DNA of 64,000 bases. Source: Brettanomyces bruxellensis (lineage: Eukaryota; Ascomycota; Pichiomycetes; Pichiales; Pichiaceae). The notes beneath the pieces were generated by a model that saw only the letters and a list, made by a program, of their open reading frames with translations, was not told where the DNA came from and ran no database searches. Both the position numbers and the translations under genes were made by a program. Location: the NCBI RefSeq assembly GCF_011074885.1, contig NC_054690.1, forward strand, positions 935,001 to 999,000, given 5' to 3'. Positions 41,833-51,001 of the stretch are shown here, piece by piece. Within the stretch, counting starts at the first letter, position 1. Each line of letters starts with the position of its first letter.

Positions 41833-44800
41833 ATGCCTTCGGATCAAAAGCGTCACCCCTCTATTCTTCGGAGCCCATTTGACGATCAGTTCCGGTTCAA
41901 CTCTTCAAGCCAACAAGCACATAATATTTCGCAAAGATTGTCTGCATCTTCATCTGTTTCAGCTGGTTCCCCATATTCATCTTCAGAGAGTAATGCTTCT
42001 TCGGATGAGCTAAATTATGGAACATTAAGCAGTTTGCCGGGGGAATCCGATTATAGTAGGGCTGGCAATAATATGAGCAGTTCATTCAGTATGCAATCAG
42101 AAGGTATTAATAAGCCCAACAGTTCACGCGATAAAAATGCATATAGACTTCAGGTCCCAAATTCCAGGGGCCGCTCTGTCAAGGGATCCATAAAGTTAAA
42201 GCAGGCGCATGTGGATTTTACAGAAAGGCAGGTAGGTGATTCGTCTGATTCTTTAAATAGTAATATCCATAATGGTTTCAGCAAAGATGAGGGACTGTCT
42301 GGAAAGAATAATCCAAAGAGGAGTAAAACAATTTTCAGGAGGGACAGATGGGGAACCCAAAGGTATAAAAGCGGACGCCCAAGAAGAAAAGGTACGTTAC
42401 GTCGAGGGAAAACCGTACGGAAAGTAATGGATAGCATTCCTCATGCTAGGAAATTGTTTAGTCGAGCGGTTGAAGATGACTTTGAACCACCGGAATCATC
42501 CATAGATGAAAAGGATAGGTCCATGGAGAGGCGTCAGGTGTATTGGAATTTGCCATTGCCATCTGACAAACTAGACGAGGATGGAAATCCCCCATTTTAT
42601 CCCAGAAATAAAATCAGGACGACGAAGTATACTCCTTTGTCATTTCTTCCTAAGAACCTTTATTATCAATTCAAGAATGTTGCAAACATTTATTTTTTAA
42701 CGATGATTGTTTTGGGCTTTTTCAATATCTTTGGTGTCCCAAATCCTGCTCTTTCGGCTGTTCCGTTAATTGTTATTGTTATTATTACTGCGTTCAAGGA
42801 TGCACTAGAAGACTCTAGAAGGACGGCCTCAGACATGAAAATCAACAATATGATTACGCACGTTGCAAAGGGAATAAATAATCCAAACTTTAACGGTGAA
42901 AATGTCAGTCTCTGGAGAAAGTTCAAGAAATTAAATACAAGAATAATGATACGCTTACTGCATAAGATTAAACGTCAGCCCGAAATAAATCCTTTGGCAT
43001 ATGACAGTGGTCCAAGAAAATCATTAGACAGTTTTGACTATAGGCAAAGTCTTGATCTAAGTGCAACCGATATGTCTGCTATTGCTGTTGATCCATTCGG
43101 CGATTCCCAAACATGTGATCCTCAGGAATCACATATGGCGGCTGATCCGGAAATTAGGCCTTTTGCTGCGAATAAAGATGTTCATTCAGATGACCACCCA
43201 ATATTTCGTAGAGAGTATTGGAAGAATGTTCATGTTGGTGATGTTTTGAAAATTAAAAACAATGATCAAATTCCAGTTGATGTTCTTATACTTTCCACTT
43301 CAGATTCTGATGGTGGTTGCTACGTGGAAACCAAGAATCTCGATGGAGAAACTAACCTAAAAGTCAAGCAGGCACTGAAATGTTCTTCGACGTACATAAG
43401 GAATGTAAGGGATTTGACTCGTTGCAAGTTTTGGCTGGAGAGCGAAGGACCAAAAGCAAATTTGTATAATTATGAAGGTAACCTGAAGTATTATGTTCAT
43501 GGTGATGAGAATGGTGAAGTTGCTAACGAACCGGTTACAATCAACAATTTGTTATTGAGAGGATGCTCTTTGCGTAATACTAAATGGGTTGTGGGAATTG
43601 TTGTGTTTACCGGCTCAGATACAAAAATTATGCTAAATGCTGGAATTACTCCTACGAAGAGATCCAGAATTTCGAAGGAACTTAATTGGCAAGTTGTTGT
43701 TAATTTCACGCTTCTTTTTGTCATTTGTTTTGTCTCTGGTGTATTAAATGGCCTTTACTATCGAAAAACTGGAAACTCTCGAGAGTACTTCGAATATGGA
43801 TCAATCGCGGGATCACCCACTACCAGTGGTATTGTTGGCTTTTTTGTGGCTGTCATTTTATATCAGTCACTTGTTCCAATTTCTCTTTACATTTCCATTG
43901 AAATTGTTAAAACAGCACAGGCGTACTTCATATATTCGGATGTTAAAATGTACAACAAGAGGCTTGATTATCCTTGTGTACCAAAATCCTGGAATATGTC
44001 TGATGATTTAGGTCAAATTGAATACATATTTTCTGATAAGACCGGTACTTTAACCCAGAATGTGATGGAGTTTAAGAAATGTTCGGTTAATGGAACGGTG
44101 TATGGACGAGCGTACACAGAAGCATATGCCGATATTCGAAGGAGACAAGGTGTTGACGTTGAGCAAGAAGCAGCTCGTGAAAAAAAAGACATTGCAGAAG
44201 ATAAATCGAAGATGATTGGTATATTGTCGTCTTTGAATAAAAATGATGTTGACAAGAATGATATTGATAGGAATCTTACATTTGTTTCCAGGAAATTTGC
44301 CGAGGACCTTAATGGCAATAGTGGAGAACATCAAAAGACAGCTGCTGAGAATTTCTGTTTGGCCTTAGCTTTGTGTCATAGTGTTCTCATTGAACGTTCG
44401 GAAAAGCCGCCATATAACGATGAGTTCCGTGCACAAAGTCCTGATGAGGCTGCCTTGGTTGCAACGGTCCGTGATTTAGGTTTTGCGTTTGTTGGGAGAA
44501 CAAAAAGTGGAATAATTTTGGATGTTCAAGGGGTTCGTCAAGAATATAGAATACTCAATATATTGGAATTCAATTCCAATAGAAAGAGGATGAGTGTTAT
44601 TATCAAAGTTCAAGGAAAGGGTCCCGACGATCCTCCGAAGGCTCTGTTGATTTGTAAAGGTGCGGACTCTGTGATATTCTCCAGGTTGCATCCGAATAAC
44701 TCGGCGGATCTCTTAGAGAAAACCGCTATCCATTTGGAGCAATTTGCTTCAGAGGGACTTCGTACACTATGTGTCGCAAAAAGAGAACTTACTTGGAAGG

Positions 44801-46764
44801 AATATGAAGTGTGGAATCAGAAGCATGATCTTGCTGCTTCATCGTTGGAGGATCGTGATGATAAAATGGAAAAAGTGGCATCCGAAATCGAAAGACAGCT
44901 TACATTATTGGGTGGTACCGCTATTGAGGATCGTCTACAGGACGGTGTTCCAGAATCCATCCAGCTTCTTGCTAAGGCAGGTATAAAGCTTTGGGTTCTT
45001 ACAGGGGATAAGGTGGAAACGGCTATTAATATTGGTTTTTCTTGCAATTTGTTGCAAAACAGTATGGAACTGTTGGTTATTAAAACTAACGGAGATGATA
45101 TCAAAAAATTGCTTGATCCTGATGAATGGAACCGTATAAAAAATGATAAATCATTGATTGTTTCTTCTATTATTAAGAAATACTTAAAAGAAAATTTTGG
45201 CATGCAAGGAACTGCAATTGAACTTGAGGCTCGAAAGAAAATACACAGACCACCTAGTGGTAACAATGCCATAGTGATAGATGGCGATGCTTTGAAGATG
45301 GCACTTGCAGATGAAAATGAAATTAAATTTTTGCTTCTTTGTATGCAGTGCAATGCCGTTCTCTGCTGTAGGGTTTCGCCTGCTCAAAAAGCTGGTGTTG
45401 TCAAATTGGTGAAGGAAAAGCTTGATGTTATGACCCTCGCCATTGGTGATGGTTCTAATGATGTTGCAATGATTCAAGCAGCAAATGTTGGCGTTGGAAT
45501 CATGGGTGAAGAAGGAGCGCAGGCTGCAATGTCGTCGGATTATGCTATTGGCCAATTTAGGTATCTTTCCAGATTAATCCTTGTTCATGGTAGGTGGTCG
45601 TACAAACGACTTGCGGAAATGATTCCAAGTTTTTTTTATAAGAACGTCGTGTTTACGCTTGCTTTATTCTGGTACGGAATTTATGATAATTTTGATGGTA
45701 CCTATTTGTTTGAATACACTTATTTGATGTTCTACAATTTGGCATTCACCTCTTTACCTGTTATATTTTTAGGTATATTCGACCAGGATGTTGATGATAG
45801 AATATCCATGATTGTTCCTCAGCTTTACAGATCCGGAATTCTTCGTCAAGATTGGAACATCAGAAAATTTGTTTGGTACATGATAGATGGAATTTATCAA
45901 TCAGTCATATGCTACTTTTTACCCTTCCTCCTTTACTACAAAGCCACTTTTTTGTCCTTTAATGGTCTCACTCTGGATCATCGTTATCTCATGGGTGCAC
46001 TGGTTTCTTCTATATCCATTATATCTTGTGATACATATGTTTTGGCTCATCAGAAGCGATGGGATTGGTTGTCGGTTCTAATCACATCTCTTTCGATCAT
46101 CATTGTTTTTGCTTGGACAGGTATTTGGTCTTCCTCTTACAAGAGCGATGCATTTTACAAATCTGCAGACGAGTTATATTCATCTTTAGCTTTTTGGGCA
46201 TGTCTATGGGTAGGATTTTGGATTTGTGTTGCTCCACGATTTAGCTATGACTTTGTCGCTACAATTTTCAGACCCAAGGATATAGATATAATCAGGGAGA
46301 AAAGTCTTCTGGGAGAATACGATAAATACCCTCCGGGATATGATCCAACGGACCCTGAAAGACCTGCCATCTTGAAAGATGGAGGCAGTGATCTCGAAAA
46401 GCAAAGTCTCTCCGAATCAGACGAGTATGATGCGCAGATTTCACATCCATTACCAGTTGAAGAAAATGCCCACAGATCTGTCTTCAGTCGTCTGCTTAAT
46501 AAAAAGCCCGCCAGGGCTGATATAGGAAATGGTTCGCATGATAGTCTTGAAACTGAGGAGATTGAATTGGACTTTAGCCCTACAGCCAATGCTCCATCTA
46601 AATCTAAAAGGCTTCAGTCCTTAGATAGGACACGTTCCTCAATGGAGTACTCCAGAACAGGTGAGGGTGATGGAAGGGAAACTAGTCTAGATCGGGTCAG
46701 AACAAGTTTAGATCTCCCAGGTGTAGAGACAGCGAATTCATTAATGGAAAGGTTATCCAAGTGA
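41833..46764 (+). CDS. P4-ATPase aminophospholipid/lysolipid flippase, DNF1/DNF2 type
   Basis: 1643 residues from the ATG at 41833 (Dnf1 1571, Dnf2 1612). Moves phospholipids such as PC and PE to the cytosolic leaflet of the plasma membrane and endosomes with a Cdc50-family partner (Lem3). After a long basic, Ser-rich N-terminus comes Y-P-R-N-K-I-R-T-T-K-Y-T. Then D-G-E-T-N-L-K-V-K (actuator), D-K-T-G-T-L-T-Q-N (phospho-Asp near 735), L-T-G-D-K-V-E-T-A and G-D-G-S-N-D-V-A-M-I (near 1206). The insert after the second membrane segment (F-N-G-E-N-V-S-L-W-R-K-F-K-K) is typical of Dnf1/2 rather than Drs2. A Ser-rich C-terminal tail holds R-x-S/T-S sites for kinase control. Confidence 0.93.
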   Translation: MPSDQKRHPSILRSPFDDQFRFNSSSQQAHNISQRLSASSSVSAGSPYSSSESNASSDELNYGTLSSLPGESDYSRAGNNMSSSFSMQSEGINKPNSSRDKNAYRLQVPNSRGRSVKGSIKLKQAHVDFTERQVGDSSDSLNSNIHNGFSKDEGLSGKNNPKRSKTIFRRDRWGTQRYKSGRPRRKGTLRRGKTVRKVMDSIPHARKLFSRAVEDDFEPPESSIDEKDRSMERRQVYWNLPLPSDKLDEDGNPPFYPRNKIRTTKYTPLSFLPKNLYYQFKNVANIYFLTMIVLGFFNIFGVPNPALSAVPLIVIVIITAFKDALEDSRRTASDMKINNMITHVAKGINNPNFNGENVSLWRKFKKLNTRIMIRLLHKIKRQPEINPLAYDSGPRKSLDSFDYRQSLDLSATDMSAIAVDPFGDSQTCDPQESHMAADPEIRPFAANKDVHSDDHPIFRREYWKNVHVGDVLKIKNNDQIPVDVLILSTSDSDGGCYVETKNLDGETNLKVKQALKCSSTYIRNVRDLTRCKFWLESEGPKANLYNYEGNLKYYVHGDENGEVANEPVTINNLLLRGCSLRNTKWVVGIVVFTGSDTKIMLNAGITPTKRSRISKELNWQVVVNFTLLFVICFVSGVLNGLYYRKTGNSREYFEYGSIAGSPTTSGIVGFFVAVILYQSLVPISLYISIEIVKTAQAYFIYSDVKMYNKRLDYPCVPKSWNMSDDLGQIEYIFSDKTGTLTQNVMEFKKCSVNGTVYGRAYTEAYADIRRRQGVDVEQEAAREKKDIAEDKSKMIGILSSLNKNDVDKNDIDRNLTFVSRKFAEDLNGNSGEHQKTAAENFCLALALCHSVLIERSEKPPYNDEFRAQSPDEAALVATVRDLGFAFVGRTKSGIILDVQGVRQEYRILNILEFNSNRKRMSVIIKVQGKGPDDPPKALLICKGADSVIFSRLHPNNSADLLEKTAIHLEQFASEGLRTLCVAKRELTWKEYEVWNQKHDLAASSLEDRDDKMEKVASEIERQLTLLGGTAIEDRLQDGVPESIQLLAKAGIKLWVLTGDKVETAINIGFSCNLLQNSMELLVIKTNGDDIKKLLDPDEWNRIKNDKSLIVSSIIKKYLKENFGMQGTAIELEARKKIHRPPSGNNAIVIDGDALKMALADENEIKFLLLCMQCNAVLCCRVSPAQKAGVVKLVKEKLDVMTLAIGDGSNDVAMIQAANVGVGIMGEEGAQAAMSSDYAIGQFRYLSRLILVHGRWSYKRLAEMIPSFFYKNVVFTLALFWYGIYDNFDGTYLFEYTYLMFYNLAFTSLPVIFLGIFDQDVDDRISMIVPQLYRSGILRQDWNIRKFVWYMIDGIYQSVICYFLPFLLYYKATFLSFNGLTLDHRYLMGALVSSISIISCDTYVLAHQKRWDWLSVLITSLSIIIVFAWTGIWSSSYKSDAFYKSADELYSSLAFWACLWVGFWICVAPRFSYDFVATIFRPKDIDIIREKSLLGEYDKYPPGYDPTDPERPAILKDGGSDLEKQSLSESDEYDAQISHPLPVEENAHRSVFSRLLNKKPARADIGNGSHDSLETEEIELDFSPTANAPSKSKRLQSLDRTRSSMEYSRTGEGDGRETSLDRVRTSLDLPGVETANSLMERLSK

Positions 46765-46891
46765 GCAGTTGCTTTTGTGAATAGCAAGTATTGCTTTGTT
46801 CATCATCATATGGATTCATGTTTCTTTCCCACCTTATTATCTTTGTATATTATAAATATTTAGTATACAGTATTTGGTTAAATATGTAACT

Positions 46892-48079
46892 TTACCGTTT
46901 CTTCTTCATATTTTGTGGTATCAATCTTAATCTCATATTGGGTAAAAAGCCCTTGTCATATATATTGTCTAAGTCCCTCCAACCATTTACCTTCGTAACT
47001 TTATCGTTTTGGACAATTCCTATCGGAGAGCCATCATTAAGTTTGATAAATTGAAGGGGGTCGTTCTTTTTATCAAAACTTGTCGGCACGATATAAGCAA
47101 ATTTGTCGTGTCCTATATCGATTTTGTACAGTAGATCGCTTTGGATTAAACTTCTGATATAGTCCCATTTCACAGTTTCATTTGTTGTCTCACCCAAGTA
47201 GTTCAACCATATGTGCTCTAAAAGAAATGCCGATACAACCGGGAGAAGAAAAATGCAGAGTAATAGCAAAGTCCCTGAAACTTTGTTATCAAGGGTTGTC
47301 TTCGTAATTATAAACCAATATTTTGACACAAATGAACCCTTTCTATATAACAGTGGTATTTCATTCTTCCCAGAAAATGCTCTGAGTTCTTCCGCACATG
47401 CATATCCCCCGTAAATCATGATCCAGCATGTGGATAACAAGAATATAAAAAAATGAATGTAATTATAATAACCAATATCATTATTAAGCCAAATGCAATG
47501 ATGATCAAACAGTAGTACACATCTATTACAAATTGAACAATGCTTGCTTCTTGCTGGTTTGACCTGATGGCAAGTTGAACATATTCTAGCAGTCGGATAA
47601 ATAAGGTTATCATATGGAAATGTGGTCCAAATCTTATTCACATTAATTTCATCTGCAGCTGGAACAACACCAGGATCCAAATATAAGCAATAAGAAAATG
47701 ACACAACATTTAACATAAGTGATGGAATTATAATTGAATATAGTTTAGAACTATCACACTGATTTAATTTGATCAATTGAATGTACGTGTGATTGAAGAA
47801 TTGCCAAACACATCCTGTCATTACTGAAATATAAAAGAAAGGAACAATCCATCCACCAATCCAAGACACCTTGGAGCATGTGTTTAAGATTCTACCTTTA
47901 AAAATATTGTCATCAATTTGTGTCAAACCTTGTATGAGTATGTGATGGTAGCATTTATTCACTAGAAAGTGTCTTGCCGTAAAAATAATTGTGTCATCAT
48001 AGAAAGGAAGGTCACCAAATAGTACAATGAAAAGTATAAAAGCAAATAATAGTACTAATGCTAAAGTAATGTAGAACAT
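46892..48079 (-). CDS. SWF1: DHHC palmitoyltransferase Swf1
   Basis: 395 residues, four membrane segments. The zinc-binding cysteine-rich domain is C-S-T-C-H-Q-V-K-P-A-R-S-K-H-C-S-I-C, then the catalytic D-H-H-C (near 191-194) and I-W-L-N-N-D-I-G-Y-Y-N-Y. The N-D-I-G (instead of N-C-V-G) after W-L-N is the feature that separates Swf1 from other DHHC enzymes. Swf1 palmitoylates the transmembrane-adjacent Cys of SNAREs such as Tlg1, Snc1 and Syn8 in the ER. It converges with the flippase gene (127-bp gap). Confidence 0.93.
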   Translation of the reverse strand: MFYITLALVLLFAFILFIVLFGDLPFYDDTIIFTARHFLVNKCYHHILIQGLTQIDDNIFKGRILNTCSKVSWIGGWIVPFFYISVMTGCVWQFFNHTYIQLIKLNQCDSSKLYSIIIPSLMLNVVSFSYCLYLDPGVVPAADEINVNKIWTTFPYDNLIYPTARICSTCHQVKPARSKHCSICNRCVLLFDHHCIWLNNDIGYYNYIHFFIFLLSTCWIMIYGGYACAEELRAFSGKNEIPLLYRKGSFVSKYWFIITKTTLDNKVSGTLLLLCIFLLPVVSAFLLEHIWLNYLGETTNETVKWDYIRSLIQSDLLYKIDIGHDKFAYIVPTSFDKKNDPLQFIKLNDGSPIGIVQNDKVTKVNGWRDLDNIYDKGFLPNMRLRLIPQNMKKKR

Positions 48080-48227
48080 TGCTCCAAAAAGAACTGGTCG
48101 TTACTTTAATTGTCCATAAACTACAGCAACATTCATGATGACGGATTCGAGAGTATATGTATGTCTAACGTAAGAGAGAGCTCATTTCGAAATTGAAAGA
48201 CAAAAATAAAATTAAAAAAAGATAAGC

Positions 48228-48309
48228 CGACAACTGCAGGATTCGAACCTGCGCGGGCAGAGCCCAAAAGATTTCTAATCTTTCTCCTTAACCACTCGGA
48301 CAAATTGTC
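48228..48309 (-). tRNA. tRNA-Ser (AGA), left copy
   Basis: 82 nt on the minus strand. Acceptor GACAATT pairs with AGTTGTC; anticodon stem AAAGA/TCTTT encloses TTAGAAA (anticodon AGA). The long variable arm GGGC-TCT-GCCC is of serine type, the T-arm has GGTTCGAATCC, and the discriminator is G. A T7 terminator follows on the transcribed strand. No intron. The 5' flank contains LTR relics from about 104 bp upstream. Confidence 0.95.
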
Positions 48310-48413
48310 ACCAACAAAATTGTTGGCGGTCTGCTCTAGTTTGAATCTAAATTATTTTAGATTATGTAAGCACAAAGTTATTTGTGTGTTTATTTTGAAG
48401 TGTTGAATCAAAC

Positions 48414-48480
48414 TTTCGGAGTTAAGAGAGACCTGATAAGTTACTCCCGGGCTTTATCTATCAAACTCCTTTTTTAATAG
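48414..48480 (-). repeat. Old LTR remnant (left), interrupted
   Basis: 67 bp in minus orientation corresponding to the 3' end of the B-family LTR (reads TTTCGGAGTTAAGAGAGACC, with one base away from the usual TGTCGGA end). It is cut by the solo LTR at 48481 and continues as AACTAA just before element A at 49101. The equivalent plus-strand remnant is at 62966-63136. Confidence 0.7.
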
Positions 48481-49089
48481 TGTCGGAGTTAAGAGAGACC
48501 TTATGAGTTACTCCCGGGCTTTAGCTATCAAACTCCTTCTTTAATAGAACTAATAAGAACCTAGCAGTCGGGGAGATTCAGACAATTGTAAGGTCGGTTA
48601 CCTAAGTGGGTGGATATAAATGTACCAAGTGGTCTGTGTGATAATGTTAATGCCTTTAACATTCTAACAATTGTGTATGTATCACCATAGAAGAAAATGA
48701 ATTTACTTCCTTTACTCTGTTACCATCAAAGTGGAGTCGAACTAGTTGTATTGCAAAATAGGCTATCGGGTCTCGTCCCTTCGTAGAAGAAACAAGTTAT
48801 ATAAAAAGAGGTAAAGTAAAGTAAAAATAAAAAGGAAAATAAAGTGAGGTAATCATACATAAAAAAAAAAGATTTAATTCTCAGAAACAGAATTATGATC
48901 GCGCATAATTATTTTTTCTGCTGATTCCCTAACATACACAGTTAGTGCATTTTATCCAGGATTGTCTCTATTAGATATTATTCTAAATCTTCGTTATTTT
49001 AGAATAAGTTCAGATCTCAAAACAAATAAATCTAATGACATATAATAATAGATTACCTAATACTAGGTAATATTCTCATATGTCCGACA
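48481..49089 (-). repeat. Solo LTR, B family, with 5-bp target duplication
   Basis: 609 bp in minus orientation, reading on the minus strand from TGTCGGACATATGAG to CTTAACTCCGACA. It is almost identical to the 5' LTR of element B. It is flanked by AATAG on both sides (48476-48480 and 49090-49094), so it is the remnant of a full insertion into the older LTR after LTR-LTR recombination. Confidence 0.9.
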
Positions 49090-49100
49090 AATAGAACTAA

Positions 49101-49659
49101 TGTCGGAACCTATGAGTTATAATAATGTTTCATATGTTAATAACGCATAAAGGTTCAACTGGTATTTGATTTATAATATGTGAATCAAATTAATGTTCAG
49201 ACAGATAGAAGAAATAATTCGCGGGGAAATTTTTCCTGTGAAATAAATTTCTCCCTAATCTACTTTCGGCTGAGAATGACCTATTCCACTTCTGCGGAAA
49301 AATATCTCTTATATGTATGTACTACTTTTTCCTTATATACTATGTGTCTCTTAGAAGGGACGACGACTTTATTGTGTAATTTGCAATACATATTCATATA
49401 AGGAAATCCATCTTGAAGTGAACCTTCAGCTGAAACCAAGAGTAACCTTCGGGTTCTCGCTGGATTACAAACGTGTTCGTAAGGACCCTATTTTGTTATG
49501 GGGGTCATTCTATGCAACAGAAGTCTTTTCTATATCCGAACTATATGGCCAATCCCGTTCATAACCTTGGGCATCTGCGCGCTCGGTAGTGCTACGGCAC
49601 AGAGATATGTGAGCAATTAAGTAGATACAAATGTCACACGGGATTTATATACTCTGACA
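49101..49659 (+). repeat. 5' LTR of element A
   Basis: 559 bp, begins TGTCGGAACC and ends CTCTGACA. One mismatch to the 3' copy, at 49225 (G) against 55563 (A). Sequence between the ends is unlike the B-family LTR. Confidence 0.95.
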
Positions 49660-49678
49660 TGGCGTCACAGACAGGATA
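49660..49678 (+). other. Primer binding site, element A
   Basis: TGGCGTCACAGACAGGAT directly follows the LTR. Its complement, ATCCTGTCTGTGACGCCA, fits the 3' end of a tRNA exactly: end of T-loop, 5-nt T-stem CCTGT, 7-nt acceptor CTGTGAC, discriminator G, CCA. G is the serine discriminator; it resembles tRNA-Ser(GCU) as I recall it. It differs from the tRNA-Ser(AGA) in this window and from the initiator tRNA used by Ty1. Confidence 0.85.
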
Positions 49679-49993
49679 CTCAGTTTTGCATAAGAATTGT
49701 GGTTCGCGACACTATTAGTTTTTCAAATACTCTTTCATTTCGGATCGGCGAGAATTAACCCTTTCCAGGGAATTTTCACTAACAAATTTTTCATACGGTT
49801 TTATTGCACCGTGTGGGAAAATTTCTCATTGGTCAATTTAGGTCGACAGAGGATTTTTCTTAGTTGCATAATACTTTTGTGCTACCTAGGATTAAGATCT
49901 AGCCTAATACCTCTAAAATTCACAGATTTACAATTGCAAAATCTTCTCAACTACTTGCAAATATTATCAGGCACTACTGTTCAATTTACCAAC

Positions 49994-51001
49994 ATGTACT
50001 CAGCTTCCAATTCAACCGAATCTTCTCAATCATCAGAACTTCTTCGTAGCCTTGTTAGGGCTATAACCAATACTAATGAAACTTTGAAGTTGATTCATCA
50101 GGATCTCGCTGTTAAGCGTCTTGACCCTGAGAAAATCAGAAAGACGGTTAAGGAAAGTGTTGTCCCTGCTATTCATTTTTTGCGGGACGAAGATGGACAA
50201 TGTAGTCCTATGGTGTTCATTCGCTACTTAAGTGAGCTTAGAAGTGCTCTAAAGGACTATGGTTATGAGCAGGTCTGTGCTAACTTTGCAGAACAGAAAT
50301 ATGACTCCGTCTCTGACGAAGAGGAGTTATTCACGAACGAGACTTTGAAACAAACAAACGATGGCTCTGTTTATGTTATGTTGAGAGATTACTATAGGAA
50401 ATCTCACGGCAAGTATCCATCCGCAGCAAAGATGTTGAATCTTTTACGTGATCGACACTCGACTATTAAGCATAGCAAGCAGTCTTATCTTAAGGCTCTT
50501 GCAAAACTTCGGTATGAAGATTATACCAAACCCTTTTTGGACTACTTTAATCTAATCGATGACTTTATTAATGCTATTAAGAGCGACGGTTACAAAGTCG
50601 ATGATGATGATATCCTAGAGGCATTGAAACCAGGTGTTGTTAAGTTGTGCGAGAACGATCGAAACGAACTCAATCAAGTTACTACACTAACTGAATTTAA
50701 GGAGTGGATCATTAAGGAGGTCAAGATCCAACGTGTCCCTAACAGGGAGGAGGTTCAGATCCCAAAATACTTATTGAAGGGTCTTTACCATTCTCAGACC
50801 GACTCTAGCGGCACACACAACAAACAAAAGCAATATTCTTCGAAGCACGGTCAATCTAAAGGGCAGAGTCAATCGAAGAAGGACTCACCCGAGAAGAAAA
50901 ATGTTCACAACTTCAACTTGAATAATCACAACGTCATATCTGATCTTGAATTATTGGGAGGTGTTCCGATGTCAGGTAAGAACTTACCGAGTTTCGTCTA
51001 A
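49994..51001 (+). CDS. Gag of element A
   Basis: 335 residues from the first ATG in frame. Ser-rich start, helical middle with L-R-D-E-D-G-Q and L-R-D-Y-Y-R-K-S-H-G-K-Y-P-S-A, then a Lys/Ser/Gln-rich basic tail. There is no CCHC zinc knuckle, as in Ty1 Gag. The frame is also open upstream to 49697, but only from a TTG, so I chose 49994. Ends 35 bases past the point where pol becomes open; pol is +1 relative to it. It forms the virus-like particle shell by family role. Confidence 0.85.
   Translation: MYSASNSTESSQSSELLRSLVRAITNTNETLKLIHQDLAVKRLDPEKIRKTVKESVVPAIHFLRDEDGQCSPMVFIRYLSELRSALKDYGYEQVCANFAEQKYDSVSDEEELFTNETLKQTNDGSVYVMLRDYYRKSHGKYPSAAKMLNLLRDRHSTIKHSKQSYLKALAKLRYEDYTKPFLDYFNLIDDFINAIKSDGYKVDDDDILEALKPGVVKLCENDRNELNQVTTLTEFKEWIIKEVKIQRVPNREEVQIPKYLLKGLYHSQTDSSGTHNKQKQYSSKHGQSKGQSQSKKDSPEKKNVHNFNLNNHNVISDLELLGGVPMSGKNLPSFV
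50987..50993 (+). promoter_or_regulatory. Putative +1 programmed frameshift site, element A
   Basis: CCG-AGT-T in the gag frame, four codons before the gag stop. Slipping forward by one base at CCG puts ribosomes into the pol frame (GTT TCG TCT AAT). The AGT-T part equals the Ty3 signal GCG-AGU-U, and CCG is a codon reported to allow this kind of slip. Position and frame are direct; function is inference. Confidence 0.75.

Noticed and set aside
49180..49401. 73-codon frame inside the LTRs of element A (also 55518-55739)
   Set aside because: It recurs only because the LTR is duplicated; it starts with a non-ATG codon and has no known relative.
49697..49993. 99 open codons upstream of Gag in frame, starting at TTG
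   Set aside because: No ATG; element B has no equivalent open leader; Gag homology begins after the ATG at 49994.
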